DNA of 40,275 nt from Deltaproteobacteria bacterium IMCC39146 (GTDB lineage Bacteria; Desulfobacterota; Desulfuromonadia; Desulfuromonadales; BM103), in assembly GCA_030005635.1 (NCBI GenBank), contig JARUHP010000030.1:1-40275 (forward strand), read 5' to 3'. The position numbers and the translations under genes are program-made. Numbering within the stretch: position 1 is the stretch's first letter; every line of letters begins with the position of its first letter. The notes beneath the pieces are model-generated. The model searched no databases. It had not been told where the DNA came from and was given only the letters and a program-made list of their open reading frames with translations. Positions 9,491 to 16,774 of this stretch are shown here, in pieces.

Positions 9491-10423
9491 ATGCAGATTA
9501 TCAAGCATGATATAAATATCGATTTTGTCGGTAAGCGGAAACTGGCCATGATCATCTCTGGCGTTGTTATCCTGCTCGGACTGGCATCCCTGGTCATTAA
9601 TGGTGGCCCGAATTACGGCATCGATTTCGTCGGTGGAACCCTGGTTCAGGTCAAATTCGCTGAAGACACCGATGCGGGCAAGATTAAGGACAGCTTGTCG
9701 ACCCTGGACCTCGGCTCGGTCGTCGTCCAGCACTTTGGCGATGATGCCAATGAGTACCTGGTTCGTGTCCAGGAGAGCGCCAACAACAAGGAACTCGCCA
9801 AGTTGATCTCGGGAAGCCTGGAGTCGAGCTACGGTGCTGGTAAGGTCGATATCCGCCGGGTTGAAATGGTTGGCCCCCAGGTCGGTAAGGACTTGCGTCA
9901 GAAAGGTTTGCTGTCGATCCTCTATGCGATGATCGGCATTCTGATCTATATCTCCTGGCGTTTTGAGCTACGTTTTGCGGTCGGTGCCATTATCGCTCTG
10001 TTGCACGACGTACTGATAACCCTCGGTGCCTTCTCGATCAGCGGTCGGGAAATTGATTTGCCGATTATCGCAGCATTTTTAGCGATTATTGGTTATTCCC
10101 TAAACGATACGATCATTGTTTATGATCGGATCCGCGAAAATTATGGCAAGAATCAGAAGAAGGGGTTCACTGCGGTTGTTAATAGCTCCATTAATGAGAC
10201 CCTGTCGAGAACCATCCTGACTTCAGGAACGACTATGTTGGTTGTTCTGGCGCTCTTTATCTTCGGTGGTGGCGTTATTCACAATTTTGCGTTTGCCCTG
10301 CTTATCGGTATTCTGGTTGGTACTTACTCTTCGATCTTTGTTGCCAGCCCAGTTTTGATCTTCTGGAATGATTATCGTTCTGGTGGCCAGAAGAAAGTTG
10401 CTGCAGAAGGGGGTGCTCGATGA
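9491..10423 (+). CDS. secF: Protein translocase subunit SecF
   Basis: SecF is the partner of SecD in the SecDF-YajC complex. The 310-aa protein has an N-terminal membrane segment (about 18-36), the block NYGIDFVGGTLVQVKF, a periplasmic region, and C-terminal membrane segments carrying GYSLNDTIIVYDRIREN, the SecF counterpart of the SecD membrane motif. GGAG lies six bases before the ATG and begins in the secD stop codon region, so the two are likely co-translated. Its stop overlaps the start of the next gene (ATGA), tying the TPR protein to the same transcript. Confidence 0.97.
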   Translation: MQIIKHDINIDFVGKRKLAMIISGVVILLGLASLVINGGPNYGIDFVGGTLVQVKFAEDTDAGKIKDSLSTLDLGSVVVQHFGDDANEYLVRVQESANNKELAKLISGSLESSYGAGKVDIRRVEMVGPQVGKDLRQKGLLSILYAMIGILIYISWRFELRFAVGAIIALLHDVLITLGAFSISGREIDLPIIAAFLAIIGYSLNDTIIVYDRIRENYGKNQKKGFTAVVNSSINETLSRTILTSGTTMLVVLALFIFGGGVIHNFAFALLIGILVGTYSSIFVASPVLIFWNDYRSGGQKKVAAEGGAR

Positions 10424-10989
10424 AAAAAGAAACCGTGCTTATTGTTGGTGTCACCTTGGTCGCAGGCTTCATTATCGGTTTGCTGTTTGGGCAGAATGAT
10501 TCCGGGACAAAGACTTTGGCTCCCGCGGGGGCTCCGACCGGTCCTATGCCAACAGTTAACCTGCAACAGAAGCTCGGTGAACTGAAAAATATTGTTGCCA
10601 ACGACCCTACCAACTTTCAGGCCTGGGTCGTACTTGGCAACGAATATTTTGATAGCAACCAGTTTATGGATGCGATCGAGGCCTATGACAAGGCTCTTGC
10701 CATCAAGCCGAATTCACCGAATGTGCTCACCGATCAGGGTGTCATGTTCAAGCGCCTGGGTTGGTTTGATCGGGCCATTGGCAACTTCACCAAAGCCAAT
10801 CAAGTTGACCCGTCTCACGCTACGAGCGTATATAATCTCGGCATTGTTTATCGCTATGATCTTCAGGACTTTCCAAAAGCCGAAGAGGCATGGACGAAGT
10901 TCCTTGAAATCAGCCCGACCGGGCCGGGGTCTGATCGGGTCCGACAGGATCTTGAGTTTTTGAGAAGCCACCCACAGGTTGAGAAGTAA
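10420..10989 (+). CDS. Membrane-anchored TPR protein
   Basis: The 189-aa protein has one N-terminal membrane segment (about 6-24, VLIVGVTLVAGFIIGLLFG), a Pro/Gly/Ala-rich linker, and about three TPR repeats from residue 50 on (for example AWVVLGNEYFDSNQFMDAIE and AYDKALAIKPNSPNV). TPR units bind peptides or proteins, so an adaptor role at the membrane is likely, probably with the repeats in the periplasm. The ATGA overlap with secF shows translational coupling, which suggests a link with protein export, but no direct function is known. A strong terminator follows at once and ends the yajC-secD-secF-TPR operon. Confidence 0.85.
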   Translation: MKKETVLIVGVTLVAGFIIGLLFGQNDSGTKTLAPAGAPTGPMPTVNLQQKLGELKNIVANDPTNFQAWVVLGNEYFDSNQFMDAIEAYDKALAIKPNSPNVLTDQGVMFKRLGWFDRAIGNFTKANQVDPSHATSVYNLGIVYRYDLQDFPKAEEAWTKFLEISPTGPGSDRVRQDLEFLRSHPQVEK

Positions 10990-11001
10990 CAAAACATGAT
11001 C

Positions 11002-11037
11002 ATCGGGCCGGAGATTGCTTCCGGCCCGATTTTTTTT
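11002..11037 (+). terminator. Intrinsic terminator of the secDF operon
   Basis: A perfect 11-bp GC-rich stem (arms 11002-11012 and 11020-11030, core CGGGCCGGA) with a 7-base loop is followed by seven T residues. It lies 12 bases after the stop of the TPR gene. Confidence 0.93.
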
Positions 11038-11052
11038 GCATACTGTTATTTA

Positions 11053-11150
11053 TTAACGCAAAGACGCAAAGACGCAAAGATTAAACAATCCAATGTTCTT
11101 CTCGGCTTAACATCCGAAAGTTTTCCTCTGCGTTAATCCTTTGGCCTTAA
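11053..11150. repeat. Dispersed repeat family A, locus 1
   Basis: The left arm (11053-11080) is TTAACGCAAAG followed by ACGCAAAG units. The right arm is a decayed complement with CTCTGCGTTAA at about 11126-11136 and a second CCTTAA nearby. The element lies directly after the secDF terminator, in the gap before the lipoprotein gene. Confidence 0.8.
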
Positions 11151-11214
11151 TTGGTGTGTCTTGGTCAACAAGAACCATCTCCGTTCCTCCCGCTATTCGT
11201 GAAGGATGTCATTC

Positions 11215-12096
11215 ATGTCCTTGTTTCTCCTTATATTCAAACGTTCTTTCCTGATGGTCGGGATGTGCCTGCTCGCGACTGGCTGTTTCAGTGGTAAAGG
11301 TCAGATTGTCCGCGGTACTTTATATGGTGACCTGATCTGGCACGGCGATGTCCTTATTGCTGAAGATGTGGTCCTGGAGGAGGACGTCAAGCTGACGATC
11401 CTTCCTGGCACCCGGATACGTTTCTTGCCCGCAGAAGCTGATGGCGGCGGCTGGATTGAACACCCCCATTTCCCGGGTAACGAACTGATCATCAAAGGTC
11501 AGGTGCATGCTGTGGGTACGGCTGAGAAACCGATCGTTTTTGAAGCTGTTGACTCTTCCGCGACCGCTGGTTTCTGGGGTGCCGTCAACCTGGTCGGTAG
11601 CCCTGAAGCAGTTTTTGAATACTGTGTTTTCAGGCAGGCGGATAGTGCGGTGCACAGCTGGGATTCGCAAGTTTATATCGAGCAATCGCTTTTTGAAAAC
11701 AACCTGGTCGGCATTCGTTTCAATGAGTCTGAAATTTTGATCGAACACAATCTGTTGAGAGGCAATCAAACCGCTGTGCGCTTTCATTTTGGCTCGCCGG
11801 TGATCTGTGAGAACGAATTTGAAGACAATGCCGTCAACCTTTTTGTGACCTCCCATCCCCGTGATTATCATATAGAGAACAACACCTTCGGAAAGCCTCT
11901 GGAGTACAATGTGGTGTTCGGCGAAGAAGTCCCTGAAGACGTGCGCTTACTTCGTAATTACTGGGTAAAAGAGACCCCATCAACGCTTGTCGATAGCTTC
12001 TACGATGGCCATCGTAGCCCTTACCTCGGCAAGGTGGTCTTTGAGCCGCAAAGGGCGACTCCTTCCAGTCAGGCAGGTCTGATATGGACCCCGTAA
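11215..12096 (+). CDS. Lipoprotein with right-handed beta-helix repeats
   Basis: The 293-aa protein starts with a short basic-hydrophobic signal and a lipobox LATGC (C24), so it should be lipid-anchored in the envelope. The rest reads as a parallel beta-helix: EDVVLEEDVKLTILPGTRIRF, then LIIKGQVHAVGTAEKPIVFE, then repeated short strands with Asn turns such as ENNLVGIRFNESEILIEHN, like NosD/pectate-lyase-fold proteins. Substrate is unknown; carbohydrate binding is only a guess. The start at 11215 has GAAGGA eight bases upstream; an ATG at 11206, lying partly within that site, adds three residues. The end overlaps the recJ start by 13 bases, so the two are co-transcribed although functionally unlike. 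Confidence 0.82.
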   Translation: MSLFLLIFKRSFLMVGMCLLATGCFSGKGQIVRGTLYGDLIWHGDVLIAEDVVLEEDVKLTILPGTRIRFLPAEADGGGWIEHPHFPGNELIIKGQVHAVGTAEKPIVFEAVDSSATAGFWGAVNLVGSPEAVFEYCVFRQADSAVHSWDSQVYIEQSLFENNLVGIRFNESEILIEHNLLRGNQTAVRFHFGSPVICENEFEDNAVNLFVTSHPRDYHIENNTFGKPLEYNVVFGEEVPEDVRLLRNYWVKETPSTLVDSFYDGHRSPYLGKVVFEPQRATPSSQAGLIWTP

Positions 12097-13805
12097 GCGA
12101 ACGCCTCTGGTTACCTCGTAACAAACAACCGGATTTTACTGCGCTCAACGCGTTTGCCGCAGAATTCCAGCTCCCACAGCTGATTGCCCGCATCCTTGCC
12201 AGCCGTGAACCTTCTCTGGATATGGCTCGTGACTTTCTCAACACTCGTCTCGCTGATCTTCCCGACCCTTTTCTCCTTCCGGATATGGCTGCTTCGGTCG
12301 ATCGCCTTCAGTTGGCTCTGCGTCAGGGTGAGAAAATTGCCGTTCACGGCGATTACGATGTTGATGGCATTACCGGAACCGTCCTGCTCTTAGATGGCCT
12401 ACGTTCAATGGGTTGTGAGCAGATTGAATCCCACATCCCTTTGCGGTTACGAGATGGTTATGGCCTTTCTGCAGAAGCTATGCAGAAAGCGGCAGATGAC
12501 GGTGTTACCGTTGTCGTCTCGGTTGATTGTGGCGTTACCGCCCATGCCGAAGCCGCCTTGGCCAAAGAGTGCGGCATTGACTTGATTATCACCGACCACC
12601 ATCAACCTCCTGATGAACTGCCAGAGGCTTTTTCTATTGTCAATCCTCAGCGTAGTGATTCCACGTTCCCTTTTCCAGGTTTAGCCGGGGTTGGCGTCGC
12701 CTTTTTTCTGCTGGTCGCATTGCGTAAAAGGTTACGCGACTCCGGCTGGTTCAATCAGCGCTCTGAGCCAGACTTGCGAAATTTCCTCGACCTGGTGGCC
12801 TTGGGAACCATCGCCGACCTGGTTCCGCTTAAGGGGATCAACCGGACTTTAACCAGGCATGGTCTGGTTTTGTTGGAAAAGGGTGAACGCGCCGGTATTA
12901 GGGCCCTTAAACAGGTGGCTGGCGTCAAAGAGGTCAGCTGTGGAGTGGTCGGTTTTCAGATGGCACCGCGCCTGAATGCTGCCGGTCGTATGGAAGACGC
13001 CGGGCTTGGCGTGGAGCTGCTCCTTGAGAAGGATATGGTGCGCGCCCTGAATACGGCGCGCTATCTCGATCAATGTAATCGCGAACGCAGGGTTATAGAA
13101 AAAGAAACATTGCAAGAGGCCGAAAGAGCCGTTGCAAAGCTTGGCTCTGAGCACACACACTCTATCGTGCTCGGTGGCGAGGGCTGGCATTCCGGGGTTA
13201 TTGGCATCGTTGCCAGCCGGCTGGTGGATCGTTACTCACGACCAACGGTTCTGATCGCATTGGATGACACAACAGGTAAAGGCTCCTGTCGTTCGATTCG
13301 TGGGTTTCACCTCTACCATGGCTTGCAGAGCTGTACCGACTACCTGCTTGCATTCGGTGGTCACGAAATGGCTGCTGGTCTAAGTGTTGCTGCCGATCAA
13401 CTTCCGGCTTTTGCGGCCGAATTTGAAGCGCACGCGCGATCAGTCCTTTCTGAAGATGATTTGCTACCTAAGTTTTATCACGACGGTGTTGTCCTGCTCG
13501 AAGAAATGGATCTGGACGTCCTGCGGCAACTGCAGGGACTGGCGCCCTTCGGTATGGGCAACCCTGAACCTGTTCTGGTCGTAGAATCTGTGCGTGCCAT
13601 GCAGGTTAAGCCTGTGGGGGATACACATTTGCGTTTCACTGCTTGTCAGGGAGCCTTCAGCCATCCGGCTATCGCTTTTGGTATGCTTGATCGTCAGGAG
13701 GAGTTCCAGGGTGAGGTCGACCTGTTGGTCTCACCACAGATCAATCGTTATAATGGTCGCGAATCAGTACAGCTGAGGATCAAGGATGTCAGACCGGCCC
13801 AATAA
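12084..13805 (+). CDS. recJ: Single-stranded-DNA-specific 5'-3' exonuclease RecJ
   Basis: RecJ degrades single-stranded DNA 5' to 3' in recombination and mismatch repair. The 573-aa length is normal. DHH phosphoesterase motifs are present in order: HGDYDVDGITGT, VVVSVDCGVTA, and IITDHHQPPDE with the DHH triad. The DHHA1 part carries GGEGWHSGVIGIVASR and AFGGHEMAAGLSV. The C-terminal part matches the RecJ OB-fold region (LQGLAPFGMGNPEPVL). It overlaps the upstream lipoprotein gene by 13 bases and the downstream transporter gene by 20, so all three are probably one transcript. Confidence 0.96.
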   Translation: MDPVSERLWLPRNKQPDFTALNAFAAEFQLPQLIARILASREPSLDMARDFLNTRLADLPDPFLLPDMAASVDRLQLALRQGEKIAVHGDYDVDGITGTVLLLDGLRSMGCEQIESHIPLRLRDGYGLSAEAMQKAADDGVTVVVSVDCGVTAHAEAALAKECGIDLIITDHHQPPDELPEAFSIVNPQRSDSTFPFPGLAGVGVAFFLLVALRKRLRDSGWFNQRSEPDLRNFLDLVALGTIADLVPLKGINRTLTRHGLVLLEKGERAGIRALKQVAGVKEVSCGVVGFQMAPRLNAAGRMEDAGLGVELLLEKDMVRALNTARYLDQCNRERRVIEKETLQEAERAVAKLGSEHTHSIVLGGEGWHSGVIGIVASRLVDRYSRPTVLIALDDTTGKGSCRSIRGFHLYHGLQSCTDYLLAFGGHEMAAGLSVAADQLPAFAAEFEAHARSVLSEDDLLPKFYHDGVVLLEEMDLDVLRQLQGLAPFGMGNPEPVLVVESVRAMQVKPVGDTHLRFTACQGAFSHPAIAFGMLDRQEEFQGEVDLLVSPQINRYNGRESVQLRIKDVRPAQ

Positions 13806-15000
13806 TTGTGAACCCAGGCAGAATGACAGGAGCGTTCTCTATATCCTTGTCGGGGGAATGCTTGGCCTGGTCGTTGCCATGGGGATAGGGCGTTTTGTTT
13901 TTACCCCGATTCTGCCGCTGATGCAACGTGACCTCGCCATGAGCAACACTGTGGCGGGATGGCTCGCGGGGCTTAATTATCTCGGCTACCTTGCTGGAGC
14001 TGTTCTTTGTTCCCTCTCTCCTCAAATCCTCCGCTCACGTCTTGTCACCGGCAGTTCTTTGCTGCTGAGTCTTGTCACGACACTCTTCATGGGCTTAACT
14101 GTCTCAGTTTTCTGGTGGGGTGCGATGCGCCTGGTCGGTGGTTGGGCCAGCGCGATACTTTTTATCGTCATTTCCGCAGAAGTTGGTGAGGCTCTAACAC
14201 GGCGTGGCTGCGCTCACTGGATCGGCGCATTGTACGCCGGTGTCGGTTTTGGCATCGCGATCAGCGGCTTGATCGTCCCGCAACTGGATCTGGCCGGTGG
14301 CTGGAGTCTCTCCTGGATAGGCATGGGAGTGATCGCGACAGTTTTGGCTGTTTTCGGTATTCTCCTCGGTCGGAGACGCGACCTTGTGCAGCCGGTGACG
14401 ATCAATAAGCAGGGACACTCCGGAAGTTTGTGTGTGGTGCGTCTGTTAGCCGTCGCCTATTTCTTTGAAGGGCTTGGCTATATCGTCACAGCTACTTTTA
14501 TTGTCGCCATTATTACCATAACCCCCGGACTTGAAAACTTTGCCCCTTACAGTTGGGTTGCGGTTGGTCTGGCTGCCGTCCCTTCAACGCTCTTCTGGCC
14601 TTACCTTGCACGCCGTATTGGCAGTCAACGTGCGCTGCTAGCAGCCTACGCTCTCCAAGCTGCCGGTATTCTTGTCAGTATTCATGCCGACACTGTCTTC
14701 GAAGTCATTTTTGCCGCTATCTCCTTTGGGGGAACATTCTTGGGGATAGTCGCAATGACTCTGGCCGAAGGCACTCAGCGCATGCGGGGGGAAGGGGGCC
14801 GCGCTGCCGCGTTTCTGACTGCAAGCTTTGGTGTTGGTCAGGTGCTTGGCCCTGTCCTTGCCGGTATCCTGGCGGATCTGCAGCAAGGTTTTGCCTTACC
14901 ATTAATGCTGGCGGCTGCTTGCGTCATCGTGGGTGGAATTTTTATTGCTTTGGACAAGCGTTTTCAGGTCGTTGGTGATGACACTGCTGCAAAAGCGTAA
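13786..15000 (+). CDS. MFS transporter, YbfB/YjiJ type
   Basis: The 404-aa membrane protein has about twelve hydrophobic segments. The first carries the block GMGLVVAMGIGRF-type sequence (here MLGLVVAMGIGRFVFTPILPLMQ) cut across residues 25-47, typical of the YbfB/YjiJ branch of the major facilitator superfamily. The substrate is not known; an export role is possible. GAGGA lies eight bases before the ATG inside the end of recJ, a 20-base overlap. The stop codon TAA (14998-15000) lies inside the first unit of a 13-bp tandem repeat, and the last residues (AKA) come from that repeat, so the original C-terminus may have been altered by repeat insertion. Confidence 0.85.
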   Translation: MSDRPNNCEPRQNDRSVLYILVGGMLGLVVAMGIGRFVFTPILPLMQRDLAMSNTVAGWLAGLNYLGYLAGAVLCSLSPQILRSRLVTGSSLLLSLVTTLFMGLTVSVFWWGAMRLVGGWASAILFIVISAEVGEALTRRGCAHWIGALYAGVGFGIAISGLIVPQLDLAGGWSLSWIGMGVIATVLAVFGILLGRRRDLVQPVTINKQGHSGSLCVVRLLAVAYFFEGLGYIVTATFIVAIITITPGLENFAPYSWVAVGLAAVPSTLFWPYLARRIGSQRALLAAYALQAAGILVSIHADTVFEVIFAAISFGGTFLGIVAMTLAEGTQRMRGEGGRAAAFLTASFGVGQVLGPVLAGILADLQQGFALPLMLAAACVIVGGIFIALDKRFQVVGDDTAAKA

Positions 15001-15106
15001 CGCAAAGACGTAATGTAAAGGCGTAACGCAAAGACGTATTGCAAAGACGTATTGCAAAGACGTATTGCAAAGGCGTAACGCAAAGGCGTAACGCAAAGAC
15101 GCAAAG
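14995..15106 (+). repeat. 13-bp tandem array (family A derivative)
   Basis: Eight consecutive 13-base units run from 14995 to 15098. Four read GCGTAACGCAAAG, three ACGTATTGCAAAG and one ACGTAATGTAAAG, followed by a partial ACGCAAAG. The unit contains the family A core CGCAAAG. The first unit supplies the stop codon of the transporter gene. Unit length is not a multiple of three, so it was not built as a coding repeat. Confidence 0.93.
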
Positions 15107-15180
15107 AGAATCTAGGCAAGGCGCAAAGGGGAGAACCCATCAATCAAAAAAAAACTTCGGTTCATTAACCCATAAAATGC

Positions 15181-15281
15181 TTAACGCAAAGGCGCAAAAA
15201 CGCAGAGGGAAAACGCTTCAAAATTTTAGAAATGGTTCAATCCTGATTTTTGCTCTCTGCGTCTCCGCGTCTTTGCGTTAA
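15181..15281. repeat. Dispersed repeat family A, locus 2 (inverted pair)
   Basis: Arms 15181-15207 and 15255-15281 are inverted copies, matching at 23 of 27 positions, both ending in TTAACGCAAAG when read inwards. The 47-base centre contains CGCTTCAAAATTTTAGAAATG. A folded transcript or single strand would give a long hairpin. Confidence 0.88.
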
Positions 15282-15353
15282 TACATAGCCTAAGTTTGCC
15301 TTGCCTTTTTATTGGTTATAGGTACGAAAGATAATTCAATCCAAACAATTAAT

Positions 15354-15461
15354 CTTTGCGCCTTCGCGCCTTTGCGTTAGAAAAATCTTGAGTTTTCCGA
15401 TTTATTCTTACAAGCTACTCCTTTGCGTCTTGTCCTGATTCTCTTTGCGTCTTTGCGTTAA
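15354..15461 (-). repeat. Family A arms in minus orientation
   Basis: Two further arms read CTTTGCGCC...CTTTGCGTTA at 15354-15379 and CTTTGCGTC...CTTTGCGTTA at 15421-15461. Both match the right arm of the inverted pairs. Their left partners could be the tandem array or could have been lost. Confidence 0.8.
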
Positions 15462-15567
15462 CTCATTCCTTTGTATTAACACCACAGATTCCTGCCGTAA
15501 GCCACCCTGTGACATATTATGTCGTTCTCTCTGTTAAAGTAAAATCAAACCCAACAGGGAGGATCAT

Positions 15568-15936
15568 ATGATCTACATAGGTACGACACAAGACGACGGC
15601 AGTGCCATTTATTTTGATATCCATGCAGCAGAACGTCAGGGGCGTGGCATGCGCTTCTGTGGCACACTCGGAGATGGCTCGTACGAAGGTGAAGTTCTCG
15701 TTGAGGTCGGCAGTAACGATTGTGTGACCTTTGCAGATGCCTGGCTAGGCGGCTATGGCTTCAGTGAATTTATGGATCGATGTAGTGCTGAGGTGCTGGA
15801 AAGGGCGCTGCTGGATTCGGTTCGTGAGATGCCTTTCTTTCAATCTCGGACGAGTCAGCCCCATAGCCACTCTTTACCTTGTTTGGGTAACTGTGTTGCC
15901 GAGTCTTTACCTCTATGGAATAGCTGCAGCGGATGA
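15568..15936 (+). CDS. Hypothetical 122-aa protein
   Basis: I do not recognise this protein. It is soluble, with no signal peptide or membrane segment. The first 85 or so residues look folded and acidic (TTQDDGSAIYFDIHAAERQG, GDGSYEGEVLVEVGSNDC), with beta-strand character and a tryptophan-glycine stretch ADAWLGGYGFSEF. The last 25 residues are rich in Ser, His, Cys and Pro and look disordered or frameshifted. AGGGAGGA lies a few bases before the ATG, one of the best ribosome binding sites in the window, which supports a real gene. It follows the repeat cluster and precedes maf by 60 bases. Confidence 0.6.
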   Translation: MIYIGTTQDDGSAIYFDIHAAERQGRGMRFCGTLGDGSYEGEVLVEVGSNDCVTFADAWLGGYGFSEFMDRCSAEVLERALLDSVREMPFFQSRTSQPHSHSLPCLGNCVAESLPLWNSCSG

Positions 15937-15996
15937 TTGCATTGCGATGACCGGATGAGGTAAAAAGGTGCAACACACTTTTCCCGGAAGGTATTC

Positions 15997-16578
15997 ATGC
16001 GCACCTTAGTCCTTGCTTCAACCAGCCCCTATCGCCTGCAACTGTTGCGTCAACTGGAACTCAACTTTCATGTCGCTGCTCCACTTTACAAAGAAAAGAT
16101 GGACGCGAGCGTTTCGGCAGAATTGCTGGTTAAACACCAGGCCTTGCAGAAGGCTAAGAGTATTGCCGCAAAGTATGATGATGCCCTGATTATTGGTTCT
16201 GACCAGGTCTTTGTGGATGCCCGGCACCGTGTCCTCGGTAAGCCCGGGACCGCTGACAAGGCGGTTGAACAGTTGATGGAAATGCAGGGGCGCAAACACA
16301 CTTTCTACACGGGACTGGCGATCTATGATAGTGCCAGTGGCGACAGCTTGATGGAATTCGACACCTTCACTGTTTCCATGCGTAAGTTGACTGAAGAGCA
16401 GATCAAGCACTATGTAACCAAGGAGAACCCGATTGATTGTGCGGGTTCTTTCAAGATAGAAGGGTTGGGAATCGCTCTTATGGATCAGATGGCTGGTAAT
16501 GACTATACAAGTTTGATTGGTTTGCCTTTGATCTTGCTGGTGAATATGTTGAGTCGGTTTGATGTAGAGGTCCTTTAA
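15997..16578 (+). CDS. Maf family nucleotide pyrophosphatase, YceF type
   Basis: Maf proteins hydrolyse non-canonical or modified nucleotides; YceF-type members prefer 7-methyl-GTP. The 193-aa sequence starts with LVLASTSPYRLQLLRQL, carries the Asp block LIIGSDQVFVD and KPGTADKAVEQL, then TFYTGLAIYDS and the catalytic-region block IDCAGSFKIEGLGIALM. The STSPYR start (rather than SGSPRR) and CAGSFKIEG agree with YceF rather than the dTTP/UTP pyrophosphatase branch. GGAAGG precedes the ATG at a good distance. It lies upstream of dnaE, which fits loosely with nucleotide-pool cleaning, but a 196-base gap separates them. Confidence 0.92.
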   Translation: MRTLVLASTSPYRLQLLRQLELNFHVAAPLYKEKMDASVSAELLVKHQALQKAKSIAAKYDDALIIGSDQVFVDARHRVLGKPGTADKAVEQLMEMQGRKHTFYTGLAIYDSASGDSLMEFDTFTVSMRKLTEEQIKHYVTKENPIDCAGSFKIEGLGIALMDQMAGNDYTSLIGLPLILLVNMLSRFDVEVL

Positions 16579-16774
16579 CGAAGTTTCTTTACCCTCCGGA
16601 TTTTAACCTACGGGAAATCGATTCCAGATCGCCAAAATCGACATTTTAACATTCCATCAAAGACCAGAACTCTGTATTCTAATACCTTCTTGCATTATCT
16701 GTTTTTGTTCTAAATTCTGTATCAGTCAGCCCGTAGTTTCTTCTTTTAATTCTGACCTCTAGGTTATACCACTC

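Larger units (their letters stand above)
15107..15567. other. Repeat-rich gap, no gene seen
   Basis: The gap is mostly family A sequence: a degraded piece near 15110-15130, an inverted pair at 15181-15281 and two rightward-facing arms at 15354-15379 and 15421-15461. Short open frames crossing it are made of the repeat and have no ribosome binding site. The last 60 bases or so must contain the promoter of the gene at 15568. Confidence 0.6.

Noticed and set aside
15039-15281. 80-aa open frame in the repeat cluster
   Set aside because: Its sequence is the translated CGCAAAG repeat (QRRIAKTYCKG, RRNAKTQRE) and it has no ribosome binding site.
14995-15461. Possible CRISPR array
   Set aside because: Units are 13 bases with no spacers, and other copies are inverted pairs, so there is no repeat-spacer pattern and no cas gene nearby.
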